DNA from: Gudongella sp049310905 | GTDB taxonomy: Bacteria > Bacillota > Clostridia > Tissierellales > Tissierellaceae | Length of the DNA: 64,000 nt | Assembly: GCF_049310905.1 (NCBI RefSeq) | Contig: NZ_JBMEMN010000009.1 | Coordinates: forward strand, 1-64,000 | Direction: 5' to 3' | The notes under the pieces: model-generated | What the model was told of the DNA's origin: nothing | The model's database searches: none | The model's input: the letters and a program-made list of their open reading frames with translations, nothing else | Shown: positions 32,449-40,934 of the stretch, piece by piece | How the letters are laid out: every line of letters starts with the position of its first letter | Position numbering within the stretch: position 1 is the stretch's first letter | Made by a program: the position numbers and the translations under genes

Positions 32449-33957
32449 ATGAGAAAAATTGGATTTGACCCTCAGAAGTATATAGAAGAGCAATCGAAGT
32501 TTATTCTTGAGAGAGTGAATAACTTTGACAAGCTATATCTGGAGTTTGGTGGAAAGCTAATAGGGGATCTACATGCTCAAAGAGTCCTGCCTGGCTTTGA
32601 TGCCGATGCAAAGATAAAACTCCTTCATAAACTGAAGGACAAAGCCGAGATCATTATCTGCGTCTATGCTGGAGATATTGAGAGAAACAAGATCAGGGGA
32701 GACTATGGTATATCCTATGATATGGATGTTCTAAAGCAGATAGATGAATTGAGAGAGTATCAGCTTCAAGTAAACAGTGTTGTCATTACAAGATACAATG
32801 GCCAGCCAACTGCTAAACAGTTTATAACAAAGCTGGAGAGAAGAGACATCAAGGTATACACACACTCGGCTATACCGGGCTATCCTTCAGATGTGGATAT
32901 GATTGTAAGCGAAGAAGGTTATGGCAGGAATTCATATATCGAGACCACAAAACCAATTGTTGTAGTAACTGCTCCAGGTCCTGGAAGCGGCAAGCTTGCA
33001 ACGTGTTTGAATCAGCTTTATCATGAACACAAGATGGATAAGGTTGCTGGTTATTCAAAGTTTGAGACCTTCCCAGTTTGGAACGTTCCTTTGAAGCACC
33101 CATTAAACATTGCTTATGAAGCTGCAACAGTGGATCTTAAAGATGTCAATATGATGGATTACTTCCATTTTGAAAAATACAATGAGGTTGCGGTTAACTA
33201 TAACAGAGATCTGGAGATGTTTCCTGTCATCAAGAGAATCATTGAAAAGATTACCGGCAAGGAATCAACTTATTACTCACCTACTGATATGGGAGTAAAT
33301 AGAATTGGATTTGGAATAATAGATGATCAGGTAATTAGAGATGCTTCCAAACAAGAGATAATAAGAAGAGGATTTGCGACTGAATGCGATTACAAAAAGG
33401 GACTTGCAGATGAAGAGGTCCTTAACAGAATGAGAATTATAATGGAAGAACTTGAGTTGAAGAGAGAGGACAGGGCTGCTGTCGTTCCTGCCAGAAAATA
33501 CTCAGAAAGCCTGAAAGAAAAGGGTGAAAAAAGTGACATGCCTCCTGTTATAGCAATTGAGCTTAATGACGGAAGAATTATCACTGGAAGAGGTTCTCAG
33601 CTTCTGGATGCAACATCGGCTGCAATTCTGAACTCAATCAAGACACTTGCAAATATCGGTGATGAAATACTGCTACTTTCACCACTTATAATTGATACAA
33701 TACAGAACCTTAAAATGGAAAGCCTTAAGGGCAAGGTGGGAACACTTGATGCTAACGAAGCCTTGATTGCACTAAGCATCGGTGCGGTCACAAACCCTAC
33801 CGCTCAGCTGGCAATGAGCAAGCTTCAGGACCTCAAGGGAGCTCAAGCCCATTCAACGGTGATGCTCAACGACAATGATGAACAGATACTAAGAAAGCTT
33901 GGTGTGGATGTTACCTGTGATCCGGTATATCCATCAGAAAACTTATATTACGTGTAA
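32449..33957 (+). CDS. DUF1846-family protein
   Basis: A 502-residue cytosolic protein of the DUF1846 family, found widely in Firmicutes without an established function. Recognisable segments are the conserved N-terminus MRKIGFD..KYIE.QS..I..R, LY.EFGGKL..D.HA.RVLPGFD, the central VVVTAPGPGSGKLATCLNQLYHE (P-loop-like GPGSGK, suggesting nucleotide binding) and TYYSPTDMGVNR. Length is the family norm. It has its own promoter and terminator. The nucleotide-binding idea rests on the GPGSGK loop alone. Confidence 0.9.
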   Translation: MRKIGFDPQKYIEEQSKFILERVNNFDKLYLEFGGKLIGDLHAQRVLPGFDADAKIKLLHKLKDKAEIIICVYAGDIERNKIRGDYGISYDMDVLKQIDELREYQLQVNSVVITRYNGQPTAKQFITKLERRDIKVYTHSAIPGYPSDVDMIVSEEGYGRNSYIETTKPIVVVTAPGPGSGKLATCLNQLYHEHKMDKVAGYSKFETFPVWNVPLKHPLNIAYEAATVDLKDVNMMDYFHFEKYNEVAVNYNRDLEMFPVIKRIIEKITGKESTYYSPTDMGVNRIGFGIIDDQVIRDASKQEIIRRGFATECDYKKGLADEEVLNRMRIIMEELELKREDRAAVVPARKYSESLKEKGEKSDMPPVIAIELNDGRIITGRGSQLLDATSAAILNSIKTLANIGDEILLLSPLIIDTIQNLKMESLKGKVGTLDANEALIALSIGAVTNPTAQLAMSKLQDLKGAQAHSTVMLNDNDEQILRKLGVDVTCDPVYPSENLYYV

Positions 33958-33961
33958 ACAT

Positions 33962-33992
33962 ATCAGCAGGCAAATGATGCCTGCTGATTTTT
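33962..33992 (+). terminator. Terminator of the DUF1846 gene
   Basis: An 11-bp perfect stem (33962-33972 with 33978-33988, 5-nt loop) followed by a T-run. Confidence 0.92.
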
Positions 33993-34075
33993 CATGAATA
34001 ACGATCCTATTATGGGTATAAAATAAAGATAAGAGCTAAACATTAATGATGTTAACGCTAATTCGGAGGTGCAGT

Positions 34076-34780
34076 ATGTTTAAGGACAAGGTTGTAGTAA
34101 TCACAGGCGGTGCCAATGGAATAGGAAAAACCATTGCAAATAGCTTTATTGATAAGGGAGCAAAAATTTGTATTATTGACAAGGAACCGAACGATTACTT
34201 TGTTGGAGACATTTCAGACGAATCTACTCTAAGGGATTTTGCCACCAGGGTGATAAGTGAACATGGTAAGATTGACTTCTTGATAAACAATGCCTGCCTT
34301 TCCAGAGGCGGGATATTTACATGTGACTACGAGGATTTCAATTATGTACTTAGAACAGGAGTTACAGCTCCATTTATGCTTGCCAAATTGTTTTTGGATT
34401 ATTTCACTGAAGATGGTTCTATCGTTAATATATCCTCCACACGGGACAGGATGAGCCAAAGTGACACTGAAAGCTACACAGCAGCTAAGGGTGGAATATC
34501 TGCATTGACCCATGCATTGGCAGTGAGCTTATCTGGAAGGGTCAGGGTTAATTCCATAAGTCCAGGCTGGATTGATACAGAGGAGAACGAATTCTCAGGA
34601 GCTAACAACACCCAGCATCCAGCTGGTAGAGTTGGAAGACCTGAAGATATTGCAAATATGGTCCTTTATCTTTGCAGCAAGGATGCTGGATTTATTACCG
34701 GTGAAAATATCACAATTGATGGTGGAATGACAAGGCTGATGATTTATAATGATGATCAGGGCTGGAATTACAAAGGGTGA
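34076..34780 (+). CDS. Short-chain dehydrogenase/reductase
   Basis: A 234-residue classical SDR. The Rossmann loop is TGGANGIGK (residues 11-19), NNA at about 78-80, catalytic Ser in NISSTR, YTAAK supplying Tyr and Lys, and PGWIDTE closing the substrate loop. It uses NAD(P)H on an unknown alcohol/ketone substrate and is somewhat short (FabG-like proteins have about 245). The start at 34076 is set by GGAGGTG 4-5 bases upstream; the listed upstream ATGs lack one. Monocistronic. Confidence 0.92.
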   Translation: MFKDKVVVITGGANGIGKTIANSFIDKGAKICIIDKEPNDYFVGDISDESTLRDFATRVISEHGKIDFLINNACLSRGGIFTCDYEDFNYVLRTGVTAPFMLAKLFLDYFTEDGSIVNISSTRDRMSQSDTESYTAAKGGISALTHALAVSLSGRVRVNSISPGWIDTEENEFSGANNTQHPAGRVGRPEDIANMVLYLCSKDAGFITGENITIDGGMTRLMIYNDDQGWNYKG

Positions 34781-34849
34781 TGTGGCAATGGATTGGCATA
34801 TTTGAAACTAAATTGTAATAGTAATTGTAGATATTTCGGGTATATTAAT

Positions 34850-34936
34850 ATCGGAAGAGGAAATAAATCCGGAGCTTGGAGTGCAGGGTAAAAATGGACG
34901 CCTAATCCCTGCAGGAGCCAGTAGCGTAACCGACCG
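34850..34936 (+). promoter_or_regulatory. Cyclic-di-GMP class II riboswitch aptamer
   Basis: The 3' block AGTAGCGTAACCGACC (34920-34935) and the 5' block GGAAATAA (34859-34866) match the conserved strands of c-di-GMP-II riboswitches. Between them a 7-bp stem (34882-34888 with 34907-34913) holds a loop TAAAAATGGACGCCTAAT whose ACGC (34898-34901) can pair with GCGT (34924-34927), the pseudoknot of this class; compared with the C. acetobutylicum example I remember, both helices are kept with different bases. P1 is not clearly resolved. The aptamer sits upstream of an SLH-chagasin gene. Confidence 0.88.
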
Positions 34937-34953
34937 TAGCCGGTCGGTTTTTT
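34929..34953 (+). terminator. Expression-platform terminator of the c-di-GMP-II riboswitch
   Basis: ACCGACCG (34929-34936) pairs with CGGTCGGT (34941-34948) around TAGC, followed by T6. The left arm is the conserved ACCGACC strand of the aptamer, so ligand-bound and terminator folds exclude each other; binding should turn expression on. Confidence 0.9.
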
Positions 34954-34974
34954 GTATGAAAGGGGAGAGTGAGT

Positions 34975-36075
34975 ATGAAATCAAGGACAATGGTAGCTGT
35001 AATCCTTAGCATTTTAATGATCGCAGTTCCTGCCATGGGTGCAATGGAGCAGCCAATGAACCAGAATCAGGTTCAGGATCGGGATCGAGTTCAAACCAAT
35101 ATCAATGAAGTTGAACAGGAACAGATCAGACTGGAAATCAACAATAGACTTAGAATAGACGGTTCAGCCCTGGAGCAAATGAAGCTACGTGAACAGGAGC
35201 AGACCCAGAACCGGTTTATGGATCTTGAGAATCATTGGTCAAGAGACGAGGTTGGACAATCCTATAACTGGGGCTTTGTAAATGGATATCCAGACGGAAG
35301 CTTTAGACCTGAGGGGATAATCTCAGGTACGGAGGGAATCCTTATGCTGACCAGAATGATGAATGCAGTGGCTACAGGTATGCCTGGTGAACCGGATCCT
35401 GAAGATGTGGACTGGGATAGGGTTCCTGAATGGGCAAGGGATCAACTTCGCGAAGGTATTGCTTTAACAATTGCAACCCAGAGCCATCTATATGGAGAAA
35501 GCCAGTTGAATAGGCTTCAGTTTGCAGTTATGATGGCAAAGGCAATGGGGATTGAAGCTGGAATGCCGCCTGTAGACACAGTGGTGTTTCTTGATGATGA
35601 AGGTATTCCACCTGCAGAGCTTGGGTATATTTACAGACTGAGGGCTTTAGGGATTATCCAGGGGAATGAGGGTAACTTCATGCCTCAGAAGAGATTGACA
35701 AGGGCTGAGGCGGCAGCAATGATGAACAGGGTAATGATGATGCTTAAGATAGCCCCAACAGAGTATTCTTATGAGCCAGATATGCTAACTGTAGTTCTAC
35801 ATGAAAATCCTACAACCGGCTATGGTTGGGTTGTGGAGTTTGAAGAGGGGGATATTCTAAAGATAGAATCCGACGAATTTGTTCCATTTGCAGTATCAGC
35901 TGATGTTGTGGGCTCGGGTGGAGAAAGGACCTGGATATTTACCCCGGAAAAATCCGGAACTGAGGAGATAACCTTCATCTACTACAGAAGTTGGGAAAGC
36001 AAGGATATGGCAATTGAAACAAGAGCATTGACCGTTGAAGTCGATGATAATCTTGAAATAATTGATGTCAGATAA
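34975..36075 (+). CDS. S-layer-homology protein with C-terminal chagasin-like (I42) protease inhibitor domain
   Basis: A 366-residue secreted protein. A signal peptide (residues 1-22) is followed by a Gln/Arg-rich stretch and SLH-type repeats (about residues 78-265; MDLENHWSRDEV, GYPDGSFRPEG, RLTRAEAAAMMNRVM) that bind secondary cell-wall polymers. Residues about 270-360 form a chagasin/I42-like domain: NPTTGYGW is the family's inhibitory loop, then GSGGERTW and YYRSWE. I42 proteins inhibit papain-type cysteine peptidases. Start set by GGGGAG 7 bases upstream. Expression is under the c-di-GMP-II riboswitch. Confidence 0.88.
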   Translation: MKSRTMVAVILSILMIAVPAMGAMEQPMNQNQVQDRDRVQTNINEVEQEQIRLEINNRLRIDGSALEQMKLREQEQTQNRFMDLENHWSRDEVGQSYNWGFVNGYPDGSFRPEGIISGTEGILMLTRMMNAVATGMPGEPDPEDVDWDRVPEWARDQLREGIALTIATQSHLYGESQLNRLQFAVMMAKAMGIEAGMPPVDTVVFLDDEGIPPAELGYIYRLRALGIIQGNEGNFMPQKRLTRAEAAAMMNRVMMMLKIAPTEYSYEPDMLTVVLHENPTTGYGWVVEFEEGDILKIESDEFVPFAVSADVVGSGGERTWIFTPEKSGTEEITFIYYRSWESKDMAIETRALTVEVDDNLEIIDVR

Positions 36076-36091
36076 AACTTGAAATTCACTT

Positions 36092-36123
36092 AAGATGTTC
36101 TCCAAGTGGGGATATCTTTTTCT
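36092..36123 (+). terminator. Terminator of the SLH-chagasin gene
   Basis: Two stacked stems (AAGAT/ATCTT and CTCC/GGGG, loop AAGT) followed by a T-rich run, 17 bases after the stop. The internal loop makes it weaker than the others. Confidence 0.55.
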
Positions 36124-36209
36124 TTGCACAAAAATAACATACGAAGAGGAATACAAACACTATTTTAATATTTTCTGCTATAAGATTTAGATGAGAGGAG
36201 GTCTTATCA

Positions 36210-36668
36210 GTGGAAATATTAGCCGTTGCTTCAATTGTTATTTTAATGATTTTAGGATATTTTCTAATGGATAGAATAGATATGTTTTTTGTGAATAATA
36301 AAGTATCCAGAGAAGAAACAATAGTAGATAAAAGATCAACTCTGATTTTCACAGATTCGGACTCTGAGGAAAATCTTTGCAAGGTTTTTGAGGATCTTAA
36401 ATTTTCTTATTACTTAATAGATAATGCAGTTGTACCGGATAATTTGGAATTTGCTACATTCTTTGCATTGTCTTCAGATGACAGTGAAAACTTGTTTCTT
36501 AGCAGATTGGTCAGAAGGAAGAAAAAAAATGCCTGGATAATCGCTAAGGTTAATGACTATGTTTATGCAGATCTTTACAGAAAGATTGGAGTGAACAAGG
36601 TAATTACAGAAGAAATAACAGCTGACATAATAGTGAAGTCACTGGAGGGGGTGTCTGCTTATGAATAA
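36210..36668 (+). CDS. Membrane-anchored pseudo-RCK (TrkA-N-like) protein, first gene of the K+ uptake operon
   Basis: A 152-residue protein: one N-terminal transmembrane helix (about residues 3-21), then a cytoplasmic domain whose order of elements mimics a TrkA-N/RCK domain (LIFTDSD, FFALSSDDSENLFLSRL, NAWIIAKVNDYVYADLYRKIGVNKVIT). The Rossmann GxGxxG loop that binds NAD(H)/ATP in RCK proteins is missing. It starts with GTG (36210), 8 bases after GAGGAGG, and overlaps trkH by 8 bases. A regulatory partner of TrkH/TrkA is the obvious inference; I know no named family for it. Confidence 0.75.
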   Translation: MEILAVASIVILMILGYFLMDRIDMFFVNNKVSREETIVDKRSTLIFTDSDSEENLCKVFEDLKFSYYLIDNAVVPDNLEFATFFALSSDDSENLFLSRLVRRKKKNAWIIAKVNDYVYADLYRKIGVNKVITEEITADIIVKSLEGVSAYE

Positions 36669-37998
36669 GTTTCCGAGATTGGGAGCAAAACAGACACTGG
36701 CTGTAGGATTCGTAGTGATAATTCTCACTGGAGCTCTTTTGCTCATGTTGCCCATATCGAACAAGAGCGGAGAATTTTTGCCTTTTCTTGATGCTTTGTT
36801 TACATCTACATCCGCTACATGTGTTACTGGACTTGTTGTATATGACACATGGTCACAATTCACCATTTTTGGACAAGTGGTGATACTGTTACTGATTCAG
36901 ATAGGTGGGTTGGGTTTTATGACAATAGCAATCCTGTTTTCAATGGTTCTTAGAAAAAGGATTGGACTAAGGGAAAGATCATTCGCAATGGAAGCAGTTA
37001 GTTCATTGCAAATCAGTGGAGTAATCAGGCTTGTTAGACACATATTGATAGGGACCTTAATATTCGAGCTTATAGGAGCTGCAATACTCGCAACTAGGTT
37101 TTACAGTGTATTTGGCGATTCAAGAGCCATCTGGTTTGGTATTTTTCACTCTGTTTCAGCATTTTGCAATGCTGGATTTGACCTGATGGGTAGCTTGGGA
37201 CAATACTCAAGTCTTACCGGATTCTCATCAGATTTGGCTGTAAACATTACAGTTATGGTATTGATAGTTACAGGTGGTATTGGATTTGTAATATGGGAAG
37301 ATCTTTTTATCAATAGATTTAAATTTTCAAAGTATAATCTCCATACAAAAATTGTTCTTGTATCGACTCTTGCTATGATTCTTATTTCTACAATGCTGTT
37401 TCTGGTTATTGAAAAAGATGCTACACTAAGTGGGATGGAGACTGGGGAGCGAATTCTTGCAGCGTTCTTTCATTCAGTAACGCCAAGGACCGCTGGTTTC
37501 AATACAACGGATACAGCAGCCTTAAGCGAGGCAGGGTCAATGCTCACCATGATACTTATGTTTATTGGAGCAAGTCCCGGTTCAACTGCAGGAGGCATAA
37601 AAATAACTACATTTGTAGTAATCGTCCTCTCAGTTGTAACGTATTTCAGGAAGTCAGAGGACGTTAATATTTTCAATAGAAGACTGGATGCCAAGATAGT
37701 GAAGAGAGCATATTTTAGCGTTACTTACTACACTCTTCTTGTACTTGCCGGTTGTTTTATAATAGTTGCAAATCAGGGAATTCCAATAAAGGAAGCTTTG
37801 TTTGAAACTCTTTCGGCAATAGGTACAGTTGGTTTGTCCTTGGGTGTAACAAGGGACCTGTCAACGTTGTCAAAGATTGTTGTTGTTAGTTTGATGTACA
37901 TCGGAAGACTTGGAAGTCTTACAGTGTTTATGGCTGTGACGGAAAAAAGAAATTACCGGAAAGTAAGAAACCCAATGGAAAAGATAATTATCGGATAG
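36661..37998 (+). CDS. trkH: TrkH/KtrB-type potassium uptake channel subunit
   Basis: A 445-residue membrane protein with four M1-P-M2 repeats. Filter loops are seen as TSATCVTGLVV, SAFCNAGFDLMG, TPRTAGFNTTD and TVGLSLGVT, each with the Gly required for K+ selectivity, and GASPGSTAGGIKITTF, a loop typical of the family. It mediates Na+- or H+-linked K+ uptake gated by cytosolic TrkA rings. It overlaps the preceding pseudo-RCK gene and is 10 bases from trkA. Confidence 0.96.
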   Translation: MNKFPRLGAKQTLAVGFVVIILTGALLLMLPISNKSGEFLPFLDALFTSTSATCVTGLVVYDTWSQFTIFGQVVILLLIQIGGLGFMTIAILFSMVLRKRIGLRERSFAMEAVSSLQISGVIRLVRHILIGTLIFELIGAAILATRFYSVFGDSRAIWFGIFHSVSAFCNAGFDLMGSLGQYSSLTGFSSDLAVNITVMVLIVTGGIGFVIWEDLFINRFKFSKYNLHTKIVLVSTLAMILISTMLFLVIEKDATLSGMETGERILAAFFHSVTPRTAGFNTTDTAALSEAGSMLTMILMFIGASPGSTAGGIKITTFVVIVLSVVTYFRKSEDVNIFNRRLDAKIVKRAYFSVTYYTLLVLAGCFIIVANQGIPIKEALFETLSAIGTVGLSLGVTRDLSTLSKIVVVSLMYIGRLGSLTVFMAVTEKRNYRKVRNPMEKIIIG

Positions 37999-38008
37999 GA
38001 GTGTTAAT

Positions 38009-38659
38009 ATGAAGTCGATGATGGTGATAGGTTTAGGAAGATTTGGTACTCATCTTGCCATAAAGCTTGCTGAGTTGGGAAATGAAGTAATGGTAGTGGA
38101 TACTGATGAGGAGTCTGTTGACAAGATAGCCCATCTGGTTACAAAGGCTCAGATTGGAGATTGTAAGGATGAAGATGTGCTAAGGACTCTTGGTGTTAGC
38201 AACTTCGATATATGTTTTGTTTGTATCAGTGAAAATTTCCAATCGTCACTGGAAATAACATCCTTGCTTAAGGACCTTGGGGCACCATATGTAATTTCAA
38301 AGACAGACAGGGATATCCACGCCAAGTTCCTGCTAAAAATCGGTGCAGATGATGTTGTTTACCCAGAAAGGGACATGGCGCAAAGAACAGCAGTGAAATA
38401 CAGTTCCAGTCTTGCATTGGATTACATTGAACTTACAGAGGAATATGCCATCTCTGAGATCCTTGTTCCCGATAGTTGGAAGGAAAAGACCATAACAGAG
38501 CTTAATGTTCGTTCAGTATACAATATAAATGTAATTGGATTCAAAATCAACAGTCATGTAACGCCAATGATAAATGCCGGATACACATTTTCAGGAGATG
38601 AACATATTCTTATTGCAGGGAGCAAAAAAGATATTATAAGATTGATGGAAAAGAAATAG
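38009..38659 (+). CDS. trkA: TrkA/KtrA-type RCK regulatory subunit
   Basis: A 216-residue cytosolic RCK protein that gates TrkH. The nucleotide-binding loop is GLGRFG (residues 8-13), with Asp at the end of strand 2 (VVDTDEE). RCK-N covers about 1-125 and RCK-C (TrkA-C, site for c-di-AMP in related KtrA proteins) about 135-215. Unlike the 36210 product it has a complete Rossmann loop. Same operon as trkH. Confidence 0.95.
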   Translation: MKSMMVIGLGRFGTHLAIKLAELGNEVMVVDTDEESVDKIAHLVTKAQIGDCKDEDVLRTLGVSNFDICFVCISENFQSSLEITSLLKDLGAPYVISKTDRDIHAKFLLKIGADDVVYPERDMAQRTAVKYSSSLALDYIELTEEYAISEILVPDSWKEKTITELNVRSVYNINVIGFKINSHVTPMINAGYTFSGDEHILIAGSKKDIIRLMEKK

Positions 38660-38693
38660 ATGAATGGTATACTGTAATTAAGGAGCTGGTATT

Positions 38694-40103
38694 ATGGTAT
38701 TGCCAAGCAATTCTAAAAGACAGGGAAACTGGTTGAAGACAACAATAATAATCGGAATATCAATCATGGGCTCTCTCGGGATAAGTTACCTTGGAGTTGC
38801 CAAGGAAAGTATCATTATGTTGTTTTTACTTGGTGTAATCTTTTCAACAATTGTTACAAGCAGTTCCATGTGGGGAATTATTACATCTGTGGTAAGCATG
38901 ATGGCAATGAATTTCCTTTTTACAGAGCCAAGATATACTTTTGTTATATATGATAGCGGAGATCTTGTACTGCTCTTGTTTTTCCTGATAACAGCAGTTG
39001 TATCTGGAACCATTACATCAAGACTTCAGAAGCAGATAGAAATTGCAGAGAAAAATGAAAGGACAACCCAGGTTTTATATAAAATCGCATCAGGTTTCAT
39101 AGCCATAAGTGGAGAAAAAGATATTATTAGCAGAGCAAAATATTTTGTTGATAATTATACGGGATTAAAAAATGAGATAATTATTTATGACACTGATAAG
39201 GATCTGAAGATTGACTCTAGCAATTATAATGAATATTCCATAATAGGATCAGACGGGGTAATTGGAGAAATCAGAGTATTTATGGATGAGGAAGATACTG
39301 TTAGGCAAAACGAAATAATCATTCAATCCATAGCGACTCAACTGGGAATAGCTCTTGAAGGAAACAAGCTATATGCTGAAAGAGAGCAGATTAGAGTTGC
39401 CATGGAAAAAGAGAGATTAAGGGCTAATTTGCTAAGATCAGTATCACATGATCTCAGAACTCCTCTTACAGCACTATCCGGTGCAGGAAATCTTCTTGCA
39501 GAGAATTTTGATGTATTGAAGGATGATGAAAAGAAGAAGCTTGCAACAGATATCAGTGAGGAAATAGGTTGGCTGACAAATTTAGTGGAAAACATACTGA
39601 ATATGACCAGAATAAGCAACGAGCAATTGATTCTTAATAAGGATGAGGAAGTAATTGATGATGTTGTCAGTGAAGCCGTTTCAAGAACAAAGAGGATACT
39701 TAACGACAGGAGCTTCGCTGTGACGCTGCCTGAGGAGGTAGTTTCAGTACCGATGGATGGAAAGCTGATTGTCCAGGTTCTCGTTAATCTTCTTGAAAAT
39801 GCAGTAAGACATACATCGAGGGACAGTTCTGTCAGGCTGGATGTAAAAATAAAGGGAAAATGTGTAGAATTCATAGTGAGTGATACAGGGGGAGGCATCG
39901 ACGAAAGCATTAAGGACAGTCTCTTCGATAGATTTGTAACATTGGACAAAGGCGTAACTGACGGCAAGCGAGGAATTGGCCTTGGCCTCACAATATGCAA
40001 GGCCATAGTGGAAGCTCATGGCGGGAAAATATTCTCAGAGCATAATCATCCTAAAGGATCAAAGTTTATCTTTACACTACCTGTAGAGGAGGAACTAGAA
40101 TGA
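38694..40103 (+). CDS. KdpD-like sensor histidine kinase without the KdpD N-terminal domain
   Basis: A 469-residue sensor kinase. It starts directly with a four-helix membrane domain of the KdpD DUF4118 type (about residues 14-110), then a GAF-like segment (about 120-225), a HisKA domain with SVSHDLRTPL (phospho-acceptor His), N-box LVNLLENAVRH, G1 DTGGGI and G2 GIGLGL. The N-terminal cytosolic KdpD/USP module of full KdpD, about 400 residues, is absent. AAGGAG lies 8 bases upstream. It overlaps the response regulator by 4 bases. Confidence 0.92.
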   Translation: MVLPSNSKRQGNWLKTTIIIGISIMGSLGISYLGVAKESIIMLFLLGVIFSTIVTSSSMWGIITSVVSMMAMNFLFTEPRYTFVIYDSGDLVLLLFFLITAVVSGTITSRLQKQIEIAEKNERTTQVLYKIASGFIAISGEKDIISRAKYFVDNYTGLKNEIIIYDTDKDLKIDSSNYNEYSIIGSDGVIGEIRVFMDEEDTVRQNEIIIQSIATQLGIALEGNKLYAEREQIRVAMEKERLRANLLRSVSHDLRTPLTALSGAGNLLAENFDVLKDDEKKKLATDISEEIGWLTNLVENILNMTRISNEQLILNKDEEVIDDVVSEAVSRTKRILNDRSFAVTLPEEVVSVPMDGKLIVQVLVNLLENAVRHTSRDSSVRLDVKIKGKCVEFIVSDTGGGIDESIKDSLFDRFVTLDKGVTDGKRGIGLGLTICKAIVEAHGGKIFSEHNHPKGSKFIFTLPVEEELE

Positions 40104-40789
40104 AAAACTCAAGAATATTGATAATTGAAGACGATAGGTACATATCCAATTTTATTGAGGTTTCGCTTAACAAGGACGATTATGATGTTATTACTGCAAG
40201 CTCGGCAACCGATGGACTATTCAAGTTCACTTCTTATAATCCTGAAATCATAATACTTGATTTGGGCTTGCCGGACAGAGATGGTTTGGAAATCATTAAG
40301 GAATTGAGAGAATTTAGCAATATCCCCATAATTGTAGTTTCTGCTAGAGGACTTGAAAAAGACAAAATCGAGGCATTGGATTTAGGTGCCAGTGATTACG
40401 TAACAAAGCCTTTTTTCATGGGAGAGCTGATGGCTAGAATCCGAGTAGTTGAGAGATCAATGTCAAATTTGGGACTGGATAATCCAAAGATATTCGAGTG
40501 TGGATATCTGACTGTGGATTATGAGAAGAGAAAGGTCCAGATTGATGGAGAAGATGTCCATCTAACACCTTTGGAATACAAGTTGTTAAGACTCTTAATC
40601 GACAACAGAGGTAAGGTCTTAACGCATAATTATATTATCAAGCACGTATGGGGCTACTCAGGAGAAAGTGATACAAAGAGTCTAAGGGTAATTATGGCAA
40701 ATTTACGAAGAAAAATTGAAAAAGACAACACCAGCCACAGATTTATTGTAACAGAGGTTGGCGTTGGATATAGATTTACTGATGAATAG
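40100..40789 (+). CDS. KdpE-like OmpR-family response regulator
   Basis: A 229-residue regulator: receiver domain with acidic pocket Glu10/Asp11/Asp12, phospho-acceptor Asp54 (ILDLGLPD), Lys in VTKPF, and a C-terminal OmpR winged helix ending in SLRVIMANLRRKIE and TEVGVGYRF. It pairs with the preceding KdpD-like kinase. No kdpFABC genes are present, so it probably controls the trk operon itself or distant targets. Confidence 0.95.
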   Translation: MKNSRILIIEDDRYISNFIEVSLNKDDYDVITASSATDGLFKFTSYNPEIIILDLGLPDRDGLEIIKELREFSNIPIIVVSARGLEKDKIEALDLGASDYVTKPFFMGELMARIRVVERSMSNLGLDNPKIFECGYLTVDYEKRKVQIDGEDVHLTPLEYKLLRLLIDNRGKVLTHNYIIKHVWGYSGESDTKSLRVIMANLRRKIEKDNTSHRFIVTEVGVGYRFTDE

Positions 40790-40830
40790 ACTACCACACA
40801 GAAAATGTATGGCAGTCTATTACTTTTATT
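40786..40830 (+). terminator. Hairpin at the end of the K+ uptake operon
   Basis: ATAGACT (40786-40792) pairs with AGTCTAT (40814-40820), extended by two G-C pairs past an A-C mismatch, and is followed by TACTTTTATT. Moderately strong. Confidence 0.55.
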
Positions 40831-40934
40831 GGATAAAATAATTGAACATATTACAAAAAATATAGCTCCTACTGGTTGATATGAGTCTTTTTTGAGTATA
40901 TATGGATTATACAGAAATTGGGAGGAGAGAAAGA

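Noticed and set aside
34850..34936. First read as a class I c-di-GMP, TPP or cobalamin riboswitch
   Set aside because: There is no GAAA tetraloop-receptor (class I), no CUGAGA (TPP) and no B12 box; the AACCGACC strand and loop-pseudoknot fit class II only.
38694..40789. Part of a kdpFABC operon
   Set aside because: No kdpF, A, B or C gene is in the window; the upstream partners are trkH and trkA and the KdpD N-terminal domain is missing.
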